DNA of 64,000 nt, taken from the NCBI RefSeq assembly GCF_022346925.1, contig NZ_JAKRNJ010000002.1, positions 434,001 to 498,000 of the forward strand, read 5' to 3'. Below, in pieces: positions 43,013 to 51,937 of this stretch. Each line of letters begins with the position of its first letter. Position 1 is the stretch's first letter. The notes under the pieces are model-generated. The model was not told the origin of the DNA. It was given only the letters and a program-made list of their open reading frames with translations, and did no database searches. This DNA is from Microvirga sp. ACRRW. GTDB lineage: Bacteria > Pseudomonadota > Alphaproteobacteria > Rhizobiales > Beijerinckiaceae. A program made the translations under genes and the position numbers.

Positions 43013-45124
43013 TCAACCCTGAAACCCTTCAATGCACTTGATGGCGAAAGCATAGGCGAGGGCAACCTCCTCCAATCGGTCGAAGCGCCCCGCCGCTCCT
43101 CCATGGCCTGCATCCATGTTGAGCTTGAGAAGGACAGGTCCGCCTCCAGTCATCGTAGCCCTGAGCCGCGCCACCCATTTGGCGGGCTCCCAATAAGTCA
43201 CTCGCGGGTCCGTAAGACCGGCGAGCGCCAGGATGGCAGGGTAAACCTGGGGCATTACGTTATCATAGGGCGAATAGGAGAGAATGGTATGGAAGGCAGC
43301 CTGGTCAGCTGCAGGATTCCCCCATTCGGGCCATTCCGGCGGTGTGAGGGGTAGTTCCGCATCCAGCATGGTGTTGAGAACGTCGACGAAAGGCACCTCC
43401 GCGACGATGCCGGCAAAGAGGTCCGGAGCCATGTTTGCAACCGCCCCCATCAGCATGCCGCCCGCGCTGCCGCCATGGGCGACGATCCGGCCGCGAGAGG
43501 TATAGCCCGCCTTCGCCAGCGCCTCGCCGCAGGCAATGAAATCCTTGAACGTGTTCGTCTTCTTCTCGCGTTTGCCGTCGAGATACCAGCGCCAGCCCTT
43601 CTCCGTGCCGCCCCGGATATGGGCGATGGCATAGACGAAGCCTCGATCCACGAGCGACAGGATGCTCGTGCGGAAGCTTGCGGGCATGGACATGCCGTAG
43701 GAGCCGTATCCGTAGAGAAGGCATGGTGCCGAGCCGTCGAGCGCGGTCTCGCGCCGATACAGGATCGAGATCGGCACCTGCTCCCCGTCCGGCGCAGTGG
43801 CGAAGAGGCGGCGGGTCACGTAATCGGCGGGGTTATGCCCGCTCGGAACCTCCTGCCGCTTGCGCAAGGTCCGCTCGCCGGTGCTCAGGTTGTAATCCGT
43901 GACCTCGGTCGGCGTGGTCATGGACGAGTAATGGTAGCGGATCACATCCGTGTCGAACTCGTAGCCGGGACTGAAGGCCAGCGAATAGGCTTCCTCCGGG
44001 AAGGCGATGCTCTCTTCCCGGCCGCTCGCGATCTCGCGCAGAACGATCCGCGGATTCGCGTTCTCGCGTTCCAGGCGCACGAGGTAGCGGGCGAGGGCCA
44101 CGACGGAAAGGATCATCGTGCCGGGACGATAGGGAACGAGATCCTTCCAATGCGTCCGGCCGGGCGTCGCGACCGGCGCGGTCATGATCTTGAAGTCCTC
44201 GGCTCCGTCTGCATTGGTGAGGATGATTAGGCTGTCCCCGTGATGTTCCACGTCATATTGCAGTTGGAGGGTGCGGGGCTCGATGAGGCGGGGCGTGGCG
44301 GAATCATCATACCGGTCAAGCAGCCAGACCTCCGAAGTCTCGTGATCACTCGCCTCGATCAAAACGAAGGCATTCGATTGTGTCACCCCAAGCTTCACGA
44401 AGAAACCGGGATCCTTCTCCTCATAGATCGCCTGATCCTGAGCCGGGTCGGTGCCGATCAGATGGCGCCGGACCCTGACGGGCCGGTGGTTCTCATCGAG
44501 CTCCACGTAATAGAAGCCAGAGCTGTCGTTGAGCCACGCAACCCCGCCCGATGTCTGGGGTACTGCATCGGCGAGGTCCGCGCCGGTTTCGAGATCGCGG
44601 ATGCGGATCGTGAAGTATTCGGAGCCCTTTACATCCGAACCCCAGGCGAGAAGCCGGTGATCCGGGGAGTGGTCCGCCCCGCCGAGCTGGAAGAAGGCGT
44701 GGCCATCGGCCTCCTTGTCGCCGTCGAGCATGATGCTCTCGGCGCCGCCGTCCCGTGGCTGGCGGGCGACGAGGGGATGCTGTCCGCCTTCGCGGTAACG
44801 GGTGAAATAGGCGAAGGGGCCGTCTGCTTGAGGAACGGAGGAATCGTCCTCCTTGATACGCCCGCGCATCTCGGCCACGAGTTTCGCCTGGAAATCCTCG
44901 GTGCCGGCAAAAGCGGCGGAGGCATAGGCGTTCTCCTGCTCCAGGCAGGCGCGGATGGACGAATCGAGTGCTGCGGGGTCTTTGAGCACTTCCTTCCAGT
45001 TCTTGGCCTTCAACCAGGCATAGTCGTCCTGGATTCTCGTCCCATGCATCTCGAAGCTATGTGGCTTTGCCGGCGTGACCGGCGCAGGAGGCAGGGGACG
45101 GGAGGGAAGGCGCTCGATTCTCAT
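43013..45124 (-). CDS. ptrB: Oligopeptidase B (S9A prolyl oligopeptidase family)
   Basis: The product is 703 residues from ATG 45124; the frame extends to 45187 without family sequence. A seven-bladed propeller precedes the catalytic domain. Ser is in AHGGSAGGMLMG (~551), Asp in the LTDPRVTYWEPAKW region and His in NMDAGHGGAAGR (~671). The enzyme cleaves short peptides after Lys or Arg. There is no signal peptide. It follows the HWE cluster on the same strand but has its own upstream gap. Confidence 0.94.
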   Translation of the reverse strand: MRIERLPSRPLPPAPVTPAKPHSFEMHGTRIQDDYAWLKAKNWKEVLKDPAALDSSIRACLEQENAYASAAFAGTEDFQAKLVAEMRGRIKEDDSSVPQADGPFAYFTRYREGGQHPLVARQPRDGGAESIMLDGDKEADGHAFFQLGGADHSPDHRLLAWGSDVKGSEYFTIRIRDLETGADLADAVPQTSGGVAWLNDSSGFYYVELDENHRPVRVRRHLIGTDPAQDQAIYEEKDPGFFVKLGVTQSNAFVLIEASDHETSEVWLLDRYDDSATPRLIEPRTLQLQYDVEHHGDSLIILTNADGAEDFKIMTAPVATPGRTHWKDLVPYRPGTMILSVVALARYLVRLERENANPRIVLREIASGREESIAFPEEAYSLAFSPGYEFDTDVIRYHYSSMTTPTEVTDYNLSTGERTLRKRQEVPSGHNPADYVTRRLFATAPDGEQVPISILYRRETALDGSAPCLLYGYGSYGMSMPASFRTSILSLVDRGFVYAIAHIRGGTEKGWRWYLDGKREKKTNTFKDFIACGEALAKAGYTSRGRIVAHGGSAGGMLMGAVANMAPDLFAGIVAEVPFVDVLNTMLDAELPLTPPEWPEWGNPAADQAAFHTILSYSPYDNVMPQVYPAILALAGLTDPRVTYWEPAKWVARLRATMTGGGPVLLKLNMDAGHGGAAGRFDRLEEVALAYAFAIKCIEGFQG

Positions 45125-45187
45125 GAAACGATCCGGATCAGGGGCTAAGACAGGGGTGATTATGCATACATAACCCGGATTTCCCAT

Positions 45188-45556
45188 GCGAGGTCCGTGG
45201 CTTTGGCTCCGTGCATCGTCCCCTTCGCCCTCGCGACGGTGCCTTTTTAGCTACTTCTTCTGGTTGGAAGGAACGCGAATTCAGTATTGTGCTGCTTCAA
45301 TCCGATTCCGGGTTTCGCCTTCGTTAAACCTGAGTTTATTACACACTTAAAGTTGACCCCAAGTTTTCCAAAGTTTTCCTTTTATTGATCTTGTGTTTGT
45401 GGCGGATTTGACATACCTCAACGGGCAGGCACGATCTCGGTGCGCGTAAAGTGCGGTTCAAGAATGCGGCAAGCATTGCTTGCGCGATGACTGCTCAGAA
45501 AATGGGCCGAAAGGCATTTGAGCTGTTCTTGTGGGCCGGAAAGGAAGAAAATCAAA
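45188..45556. promoter_or_regulatory. Long AT-rich control region upstream of mucR
   Basis: About 370 bases without a gene. The stretch 45325-45400 is AT-rich, with the tandem AAGTTTTCC/AAAGTTTTCC at 45361-45379, the kind of sequence MucR proteins favour when repressing themselves. A TTGACA lies at 45408-45413 without a convincing -10. GCAAGCATTGCTTGC at 45469-45483 is a perfect palindrome that could be an operator or leader hairpin. Autoregulation is an inference. Confidence 0.5.
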
Positions 45557-45985
45557 ATGAGCGACAATATCGCTTCATCGAACTACATTGAGCTGGCTGC
45601 GGATATCGTCTCGGCCTATGTGAGCAACAATTCCGTCCCTTCGTCCGATCTGCCGATGCTGATCAACGATGTCCATTCCGCGCTCATGCGCGTCGGCGGC
45701 GGCACCGTCGAGGCCCCGACCGAGGCTCCGAAGCCTGCGGTTCCCGTGAAGAAGTCCGTCACTCCCGACTACATCGTCTGCCTGGAGGACGGCAAGAAGT
45801 TCAAGTCGCTGAAGCGCCACCTGCGCACGCAGTACAATATGACCCCCGAGCAGTACCGCGAGAAGTGGGCTCTGCCGGTCGATTATCCGATGGTCGCCCC
45901 GAACTACGCCAAGGCCCGCTCCGAGCTGGCGAAGGAAATGGGCCTCGGCCAGCAGCGCCGCAAGCGCCGTTCGTCGCGCGGCTAA
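45557..45985 (+). CDS. mucR: MucR/Ros family transcriptional regulator with atypical zinc-finger ligands
   Basis: The product is 142 residues from ATG 45557, with AAGGAAG upstream. The N-terminal half (~1-45) is the helical oligomerisation region. The C-terminal half is the Ros-type domain: [33 protein letters not shown] (cited by pieces, C at ~75). Ros uses Cys-Cys-His-His; here the second Cys is Asp (CLED) and the last His is Gln/Tyr (HLRTQY). MucR proteins bind AT-rich DNA and control exopolysaccharide, motility and cell cycle genes. A basic tail (RRKRRSSRG) ends the protein. A terminator follows. Confidence 0.93.
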   Translation: MSDNIASSNYIELAADIVSAYVSNNSVPSSDLPMLINDVHSALMRVGGGTVEAPTEAPKPAVPVKKSVTPDYIVCLEDGKKFKSLKRHLRTQYNMTPEQYREKWALPVDYPMVAPNYAKARSELAKEMGLGQQRRKRRSSRG

Positions 45986-46008
45986 AGGCACTGCGAACTG
46001 ATTGTTCC

Positions 46009-46036
46009 AAGCCGCCCTTCGGGGCGGCTTTCTCGT
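46009..46036 (+). terminator. mucR terminator
   Basis: AAGCCGCC and GGGCGGCTT form a stem around CTTCG, followed by TCTCGTT. It starts 23 bases after the stop. Confidence 0.8.
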
Positions 46037-46137
46037 TGCCTAGACTCGATTTTTGGACGCTTCCATCGTGGCGTTTCTTGGCCTGTGAGCAGCCCTGTCC
46101 GACTTATCCTCATTCTTATCAACAGTTTTGAATTTCA

Positions 46138-46165
46138 TTGACAACTAGGAATATGCGCCCACTAT
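46138..46165 (+). promoter_or_regulatory. Candidate promoter of the DUF6456 gene
   Basis: TTGACA (46138-46143), 16 bases, then CACTAT (46160-46165). It lies about 50 bases upstream of the start, within a ~180-base gap. The -10 is only a partial match. Confidence 0.4.
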
Positions 46166-46214
46166 CGGAGGTGGAGGGGCGTGTCCTTTCTTTCTTTATT
46201 TATAGGAACAAAAC

Positions 46215-47183
46215 ATGAACAAAAATGAGAACGAAAACGTTCATCGAGCAATTGCCCCGATAGGTTTTGGAGTGTCTCGGAGGACCGGAAAATCAAGGCG
46301 TACCAAGCAAACCAGAGGCCTGAACGAGTCGCCCCGGCTCGTCTTGAAGGGCACCTCTCTCTCAGGAGAAGTCGCTCGCCTTATGGTTGTGCTGAACGAT
46401 GCGGAAGCTCGCGTAATGGTCGACCCGACGGATGAGGGGAGCGTCATCGTCCACAGGAAGCGCGCAGGCATTTCGGTCGGTGCAGGACGGTTCGGAATGG
46501 CCGCCGCCGAGACGCTCGTCCGGCAGGATCTCGCCTGTTGGGAGAAGGGCGAGACGGGGCAGGCGAGGCTCGCATTGAGCGAGGCGGGACGCTCCTACCT
46601 CCGGCGTGCCTGCGCGGATGAGCCGGAAACGGCCTTCCTACAGCAGCACCGGGAGATCGTGGTCGAGACGGTCCGGACCGAGACCGGCCCAAGCCGGGTG
46701 CGCGTGGATGCGGAGGAAAGCCCGCTCGATTGGCTGCGCCGCCGCAAGGACCGTAACGGAACGCCTATGATCGACGAAGCCGCCTATCAAGCCGGCGAAA
46801 GGCTGCGCACGGATATCATGCTGGCGGGCCTTCTGCCGGGCGTCACGGCCCGCTGGGACGCCATGCCGTCCGGAGGCGGCTCTGCGTCTCCGTCGGAGGC
46901 GACGGATCGCATGATCGCCGCCCGCCAGCGCATCCGCCACGCCTTCGATGCGGTGGGCTCCGATTTCAGCGACCTGCTCATGGATCTGTGCGGCTTCCTC
47001 AAAGGCCTGGAGCTGATCGAGCGGGAGAGGGGATGGCCGCAGCGTTCCGCCAAGATCGTGGTGCGCCTTGCCCTGGCGCGGCTCGCCGAGCATTACGGCA
47101 TCGAAGCCGTGGCACGGGGACCTGCGGCCTCGCGCGGCATCAAAACGTGGCGGGCAGTGGTGATCGAAGGAGGGCGTGCCTAA
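46215..47183 (+). CDS. DUF6456 domain protein with predicted helix-turn-helix
   Basis: The product is 322 residues. A basic N-terminus leads into a winged-helix-like part (~45-130). The DUF6456 domain (~170-310) begins ESPLDWLRRRKDRNGTPMIDEAAYQAGERLRTD, here only pointed to, and includes a late helix pair RQRIRHAFDAVG and SAKIVVRLALARLAEHYG. The family is confined mainly to Hyphomicrobiales and is thought to bind DNA, but targets are unknown. AGGA lies six bases before ATG 46215. It ends next to an AT-rich island. Confidence 0.8.
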   Translation: MNKNENENVHRAIAPIGFGVSRRTGKSRRTKQTRGLNESPRLVLKGTSLSGEVARLMVVLNDAEARVMVDPTDEGSVIVHRKRAGISVGAGRFGMAAAETLVRQDLACWEKGETGQARLALSEAGRSYLRRACADEPETAFLQQHREIVVETVRTETGPSRVRVDAEESPLDWLRRRKDRNGTPMIDEAAYQAGERLRTDIMLAGLLPGVTARWDAMPSGGGSASPSEATDRMIAARQRIRHAFDAVGSDFSDLLMDLCGFLKGLELIERERGWPQRSAKIVVRLALARLAEHYGIEAVARGPAASRGIKTWRAVVIEGGRA

Positions 47184-47207
47184 AGCCGAGCAGCTTAAGG
47201 GAAACTG

Positions 47208-47241
47208 CCTCGACGATTGAGCAACATTTCAATCCTCGAGG
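47208..47241. other. 12-bp imperfect hairpin at the edge of the AT-rich gene
   Basis: CCTCGACGATTG and CAATCCTCGAGG pair with one mismatch around a 10-base loop. There is no T-tract on either side, so it is not a clear terminator. It marks the boundary between GC-rich DUF6456 DNA and the AT-rich orphan gene. Confidence 0.45.
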
Positions 47242-47256
47242 TAGTTTATAATAGTG

Positions 47257-48309
47257 TTAGAAGCCTTTAGAATAGCTACTAAAAAGGTCGTCAGATGGTT
47301 CGGCTGAGAGTGCGCTTATTTCTAGGTCTCCTAGAATTGCATTAAGGGCGTTCTCGTCTAAAGGTTCAGCTAGATATTTGTCATTGTATTCAATTACTAC
47401 CAAGGCTCTTATATTTTTCTGCCGTCCATTATGTATTTGGAAGGCCATTTGTACTTTTATGGTATCTATGACATGTAAATCCAGCTGCTCACGCCTAGCT
47501 AAAGCCCAAAAATGCTCGTCTTCAATTTTAAAGAGCTTCTCTTTCCCGAATTGATCCTTGGCTTTCCAAAGGCGTTGTTGATCGGAGCGATCCCAGTTCG
47601 GAGAAGTCACTTTTAGAGTTACAATTTCCACCTGCCACGGATAGGCAGGAGCTTCCTCCTCCTTAGGTGGAAGAGCGACTTGTAATCGAGAGAAGTCACT
47701 GCGAGTGATTGGAAATATTGGCTCTTCTTCAAAGCCAATACTTTTTATCTCAGAATAATTATAGCAGGAATAATAAAAATTATTCCTTGCTTCATAAGCG
47801 CCTCTGAATTCAGATTTGCTTACTCCTATTCTTCTTAATTCACTTTCATCTTTCTGAAGAAAAGACTTAGTCGATTCGAGTAGTATAATCGCCTGTAGCT
47901 GATCGTATGATATCTTTTGAGGGCCTGGAAGTTCAGGGGCGCTCGCTGATTTTATGCTTTGCGACAGCCGTTCCCCCGCAAGCTCTGCCCAATGAGCGGG
48001 CTCATAACCTGTTAAGCCTTTCACAAATCCTTTGCCAATATCACTCTCAAGACCACCCCAAAGCGCAGCTGCCGAACCACTTACGATGAGGGCCAGCTTG
48101 GTCATGAATGACCCAGGCTCAGGTGGCAAAACTAAAAGCTCATACTGCAGCCTCCCTAAGAAAATTTTCTCATTGAAGGCTCCAATTATGGATTCTGCCT
48201 CATATGCGGTTTCAATGAAGGTTCTGAGGGGAAGGTGATGACCTGGGACATTAAAGTGGATAGGGAGCACTTCCAGAATGTGCCCATCAGATATCTCTAG
48301 TCCTAACAC
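47257..48309 (-). CDS. Unrecognised AT-rich gene, 350 aa
   Basis: The frame opens at GTG 48309, just after an in-frame TAG, with GGGG about nine bases upstream. Base and codon use are clearly AT-richer than the surroundings, a sign of recent arrival. The N-terminal ~110 residues (PIHFNVPGHHLPLRTFIETA, LLVLPPEPGSFMTKLALIV) contain one possible membrane helix, ALIVSGSAAALWGGL (~78-92). The rest is charged and mixed alpha/beta, ending in ALSAEPSDDLFSSYSKGF. I recognise no family or catalytic motif. There is no integrase or repeat beside it apart from the hairpin at 47208. Confidence 0.7.
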   Translation of the reverse strand: MLGLEISDGHILEVLPIHFNVPGHHLPLRTFIETAYEAESIIGAFNEKIFLGRLQYELLVLPPEPGSFMTKLALIVSGSAAALWGGLESDIGKGFVKGLTGYEPAHWAELAGERLSQSIKSASAPELPGPQKISYDQLQAIILLESTKSFLQKDESELRRIGVSKSEFRGAYEARNNFYYSCYNYSEIKSIGFEEEPIFPITRSDFSRLQVALPPKEEEAPAYPWQVEIVTLKVTSPNWDRSDQQRLWKAKDQFGKEKLFKIEDEHFWALARREQLDLHVIDTIKVQMAFQIHNGRQKNIRALVVIEYNDKYLAEPLDENALNAILGDLEISALSAEPSDDLFSSYSKGF

Positions 48310-48415
48310 GAACTATGCCCCAAAGTTTTCTGCTTCTCTGCTGCAACTCTAGGGTTGATTTGCTTCCTGTTGCAACAGTGGCTTTCGACTGTGAGAGGCT
48401 TAGTGAAATTCGATC

Positions 48416-48844
48416 TTAATTGCTTATCTGAGCCGCCTGCGCATCGTGGCGGATGCGCTCGACCATGGATCTGACGCCGTTCGACCGTTGCGGCGTCAGA
48501 TGCTCCGCGAGGCCGAGTTCCTTGAACAGGCCCAGCGCATCGGTAGCGAGAGCCTCCTCAGGGGTCTTGCCGTTGTAGAGGGCGATCATCAGCGCCACGA
48601 GGCCGCGCACGATATGGGCGTCGCTGTCTCCGAGGAGGTGCAGCGCCGGCTTGTCGTTGGAGCGGTCGAGGCGTGTCTCCAACCAGACCTGGCTGGCGCA
48701 GCCGCGCACCTTGTTGGCGTCGGTATGCGCCTCCTCCGGCAGCGGCTCCATCATCCGCCCCAGCTCGATCACATAGCGATAGCGCTCTTCCCAGTCGTCG
48801 AGCAGCTCGAAATTGGAGACGATCTCGTCAATGTTCGGCAGCAT
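48416..48844 (-). CDS. sufE: SufE-like cysteine desulfurase activator
   Basis: The product is 142 residues from ATG 48844 (AGGGA six bases upstream); a frame to 48871 is possible. SufE takes persulfide sulfur from SufS for Fe-S cluster assembly. The sulfur-carrying Cys lies in KVRGCASQVWLE (~48). HLLGDSDAHIVRGLVALMIALYNGKTPEE is also typical. There are no other suf genes near; isolated sufE genes are common in alphaproteobacteria. Confidence 0.92.
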   Translation of the reverse strand: MLPNIDEIVSNFELLDDWEERYRYVIELGRMMEPLPEEAHTDANKVRGCASQVWLETRLDRSNDKPALHLLGDSDAHIVRGLVALMIALYNGKTPEEALATDALGLFKELGLAEHLTPQRSNGVRSMVERIRHDAQAAQISN

Positions 48845-48913
48845 GGCATCCCTGCTTTGTCTGCCGGTCATATAATCACGACGCGGGCATTTGGCGACCG
48901 GGGAGGCCGCATA

Positions 48914-49240
48914 TCAGCCGCGAGGCTTATGCGGCGCAGGGGCGCGGTCGTCCGAGGTCAGGGTGTCGGTGGATTTCGTGGAGGCAGGCGCGAGGCCGGA
49001 GGTGGTCAGGATTTTCTCCACCACCGCCTGCTTGGCGGTGTCGGGCAGAGCCTGCCATACCGTCTCGAGATGCCCGGACGATGCGTCGGCGGAGGGAGAG
49101 GTTGCGGCAGGGGCTGCCTGCTCCGTCGTCTTCGGAGCGAAGAAGGCCTGGAGCGGGTCCGGTCCTTCGCCGCGCTGACGGACGGGCGAGTAGTAGAAGA
49201 TCACGCCGACGATGACGATGAAACGCAGGATCGAAAACAT
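48914..49240 (-). CDS. Small single-helix membrane protein of unknown function
   Basis: The product is 108 residues from ATG 49240; an upstream ATG at 49285 is in frame. One transmembrane helix (FSILRFIVIVGVIFYYSP, ~2-19) is followed by a polar, Ala/Pro/Ser-rich segment and a helical patch (ETVWQALPDTAKQAVVEKIL). The topology and size suggest a periplasmic or cytoplasmic tethered domain. No ribosome site is obvious. It is divergent from the peptidoglycan-binding gene across ~310 bases (49241-49553) in which I see no other gene. Confidence 0.55.
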   Translation of the reverse strand: MFSILRFIVIVGVIFYYSPVRQRGEGPDPLQAFFAPKTTEQAAPAATSPSADASSGHLETVWQALPDTAKQAVVEKILTTSGLAPASTKSTDTLTSDDRAPAPHKPRG

Positions 49241-49553
49241 ATGGCGGCTGCCGTTGCCTGAAACGAATGAAAGGTGATGCATCATAACGTGCCGCCCCGG
49301 TCCCGCGTAGGCGCTGGAACGGGAACATGCGAACAGGATGAATGAAAGGTTAAACGCCCTTCGTGTTTTGGCATGGCTGTTAAGACCTTTGAAATTCAAG
49401 GAAAATGAGACGGGCTTCATTCCGCGTGCGAATTCGCGGGCGTTCATTCTCCCGTCAGGGGGCTATGAGCAGGATAAGAAGAGGGCGCGGGTTTTAGCGT
49501 TCGTTAAAGGGGCTCTGCCACGCTTTCGCCAAGAAGAGGGAGGAGCGGCTTCA

Positions 49554-50495
49554 ATGCTCTCGCCCGTGACTTCCGGCGCGGCCGGGCATGTCATGGAGGG
49601 GATCATGGAGAGGCGGCGCTCTTCCAAAGACAGGACGATGATTGTGCGTGACGCTTTCGCTGCCGACATGGATGACGATATGGAACTGCCCGCCGTGGTC
49701 CGGCGGAAGGCTTCGCCGCGTCCGCAGCAGAAGCGCTCGGCCAAGCAGGCGCCGCGCAAGGCGGGTATGGGCGAGCGTCTCGCTGCGCAGGCGCTGAAGC
49801 ATCCGGGCCGGATGGCCGCCTCCGTGCTCTTGACCGGCTGCGCCGGCGTGATCGCATGGAATGCGCTGGTCCTGCAGAATGTGCGCCATCCCGCACCGCT
49901 GTTCACCCATCACGATCCGGCGGGTCCCGTGGCTCCCGCGCCGATACAGCTCTCGACTTCGGAGCAGCCCCTGCCGCCGGCCCGCCCCGGAAGCGAAGTG
50001 CCCGAAGCGCAGGCCATGGTGGCGCAGGAGCCATATGCTCCGGTCGCATCGGTCGAGGCTGCTCCATCCTCGGCCACTTCCGCGCCACGTCCCGCACCGC
50101 GCGGCGCCATCACCGACATGATCCGCAACAACGGGACACCGAGCGCTGCTCCACAGCGCGCGCAGCAGGCCGCCGTCCAAAGCCCGGCTCCGGCACCCGC
50201 GCCGTCGCGCGCGCCGACGGTGCGCGATCCCATCGCCGAAATGATCCGCCTCGGCGGCCCGGTGCCGACGCCGCCTGCCAATGTGGGACGGCCCGATGGC
50301 GGGGACATTGTGCTCGCAGGTCAGCGCGCCCTCGCGCGGCTCGGCTACGGAGTGAAGGTCGACGGTGCGATGGGGCCGGGCACCCGCCAGGCCATCGAGC
50401 GTTTCGAGCAGGACAGGCGCTTGCCCGTCACCGGCTCGCTCAATGCCCGCACGGCGCGCGAACTCTCCGCGCTGTCGGGCATTGCCGTGCAGTAA
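49554..50495 (+). CDS. Peptidoglycan-binding domain protein, membrane-anchored
   Basis: The product is 313 residues from ATG 49554, chosen for its GGGAGGAG eight bases upstream; the frame extends to 49338. A basic cytoplasmic N-terminus leads into a membrane helix (~90-108, MAASVLLTGCAGVIAWNALVL). A long Pro/Ala-rich linker follows with two copies of a short ITDMIRNNG/IAEMIRLGG motif. The C-terminal PG_binding_1 domain (~250-310, LAGQRALARLGYGVKVDGAMG...RFEQDRRLPVTG) should grip murein. The stop overlaps the DUF1491 start by one base (TAATG). Confidence 0.85.
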   Translation: MLSPVTSGAAGHVMEGIMERRRSSKDRTMIVRDAFAADMDDDMELPAVVRRKASPRPQQKRSAKQAPRKAGMGERLAAQALKHPGRMAASVLLTGCAGVIAWNALVLQNVRHPAPLFTHHDPAGPVAPAPIQLSTSEQPLPPARPGSEVPEAQAMVAQEPYAPVASVEAAPSSATSAPRPAPRGAITDMIRNNGTPSAAPQRAQQAAVQSPAPAPAPSRAPTVRDPIAEMIRLGGPVPTPPANVGRPDGGDIVLAGQRALARLGYGVKVDGAMGPGTRQAIERFEQDRRLPVTGSLNARTARELSALSGIAVQ

Positions 50496-50836
50496 TGGCA
50501 CGTCTGCGCTCCGATTTCTGGGTGTCCGCATACCTGCGCCGCTGCGGCGTCGAAGGCCTGGATGCCGCCTTGCGCAAGCGTGGCTCAGCGGAAGCAGGTG
50601 CGATCTTCGTAAAGGTCGATCATCTCGACGGAACGGCAAGTCTCTACGGACCCGCGCCGCAATCGTTTGTCGAAGATTCGAGCGAGCGCCTCTTCACGCC
50701 GATCCTGCAAGGCGTAACGCCACTCGATGTGGAGGAGAGGATGACGAAGGAGCTGCGCTTCGATTCCGATCTCTGGTTGGTGGAAGTGGACGACCGCGAC
50801 GGCCGTCACTTCCTCGATCTCGCGTCCGACGCCTAG
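50495..50836 (+). CDS. DUF1491 family protein
   Basis: The 113-residue protein starts at ATG 50495 inside TAATG, coupled to the preceding gene. The family pattern is clear: RLRSDFWVSAYLRRCGVEG, AEAGAIFVKVDHLDGTASLYGPAPQ and a C-terminal DLWLVEVDDRDGRHFL. There is no signal or membrane helix. The function is unknown; it is often found near peptidoglycan-related genes in Rhizobiales. It overlaps the convergent DUF2336 gene by four bases. Confidence 0.88.
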   Translation: MARLRSDFWVSAYLRRCGVEGLDAALRKRGSAEAGAIFVKVDHLDGTASLYGPAPQSFVEDSSERLFTPILQGVTPLDVEERMTKELRFDSDLWLVEVDDRDGRHFLDLASDA

Positions 50837-51828
50837 ACTTCTCCGCTCTGCCCGCAGAGCGCCTTCGCACTTAAAATCGACTCGATAAGAACAAGAGCGA
50901 CTGCCTGCGGAACGTCCCGCATCTCATGCATCAATTCGCGGATGGCGGAGAGCGGGTATGAGAGGGCGGGATGCAGGTTCAGGAAGATGCGGGCCGCTTC
51001 CTTGGTCTCCACGCCGAGGGCTTTCAGAGCGAGTGCGAGAAGCACATGGCGGCCGATCTGCAGAATGCGCCATTCCTTTGATTCGGGAAAACCGAAGGCT
51101 TCCGTCAGCAGCCGCTCGAAGCATGCGATGTCGCCATCGGCGGCGGCAGCCGAGATGGCGTCCATGTCCTGTGACGATACGCGAAAGGGCGAAGAACTTT
51201 CACCCCGTGTGATGCGCTCGCGAATGAGGGCGCGTTGCTCAGCGTTGGCCGCAAGATAAAGGCAGGCTTCATGCGCCGCCGTGAGGTCGCTGCGCTGAAG
51301 CAGGATACGTGCAAGGTCAGGTCGTTCGATGGCACGCCTGACCAACTGGTGGAACGCCGGTATTGAGGACGGGAAGGCTAGATTGGACGCAAGAGCATTC
51401 TCACTCGCGTCTTCCCGCAACACGAGAATCCGCTCGATGATTTCAGCATCGAGCCGGGCGCGCGAGGCAAGATTCAATCGTCCCGCAGGTGTTGCGAGAT
51501 GCTGCTTGTCGGATGTGGGAGCAGAATACATCCGGTTTTGCCGTGCGGGGCTGTGCAATTCCGATGTATGCCGGTGGAGGTAGTCGCGAACCGAAGTTGG
51601 CGTATCAGGACAAGGCGCGAGAATGCGCGCGATGTCGCTGAGAGTGGCATCATCCGCCTTGGGTAAGAAACCCAGCGCCAATGCCTCGAAGGTTTCGATG
51701 CTTTCACGGTCGCGCGCAGGCGCGGCGACGAACATTTCCGCATTTACTTTCAGAAGAGCGGCGCAGGCATCCGCGCCGCTCAGATCGGACAGGTCGGACC
51801 AGAGACCAGGGTTCGCAGAGGACGCCAT
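50833..51828 (-). CDS. DUF2336 family protein
   Basis: The product is 331 residues from ATG 51828; a GTG at 51861 is in frame. It is helical throughout, with HEAT-like patterns common to DUF2336 (LARILLQRSDLTAAHEACLYL, ITRGESSSPFRVSS). Proteins of this group occur in alphaproteobacteria and some are linked to cell-cycle or stress control, but the role is not known here. The upstream gap holds a CRP-like palindrome shared with the small gene at 52106. Confidence 0.82.
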   Translation of the reverse strand: MASSANPGLWSDLSDLSGADACAALLKVNAEMFVAAPARDRESIETFEALALGFLPKADDATLSDIARILAPCPDTPTSVRDYLHRHTSELHSPARQNRMYSAPTSDKQHLATPAGRLNLASRARLDAEIIERILVLREDASENALASNLAFPSSIPAFHQLVRRAIERPDLARILLQRSDLTAAHEACLYLAANAEQRALIRERITRGESSSPFRVSSQDMDAISAAAADGDIACFERLLTEAFGFPESKEWRILQIGRHVLLALALKALGVETKEAARIFLNLHPALSYPLSAIRELMHEMRDVPQAVALVLIESILSAKALCGQSGEV

Positions 51829-51919
51829 ACTCAACTCTCTCACCAGCTTGAGCCCGCTCACACCGTAGAGGCGGTCTGTTAGCGCATCTTTAAATCCGGG
51901 CCGCGACTACACCTTACGA

Positions 51920-51937
51920 GTGTGCGAGATGGCACAC
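51920..51937. promoter_or_regulatory. CRP/FNR-like palindrome in divergent promoter region
   Basis: GTGTGCGAGATGGCACAC is an inverted repeat with a TGTG-N8-CACA core, like the site at 16146. It lies in the ~277-base gap between the DUF2336 gene and the small gene at 52106. The same gap has GGAAC at 51955 and TGTT 17 bases on, a weak EcfG-type match. Confidence 0.4.

Noticed and set aside
48310..48415. Possible attachment site beside the AT-rich gene
   Set aside because: I could find no direct repeat shared by both borders and no tRNA or integrase.
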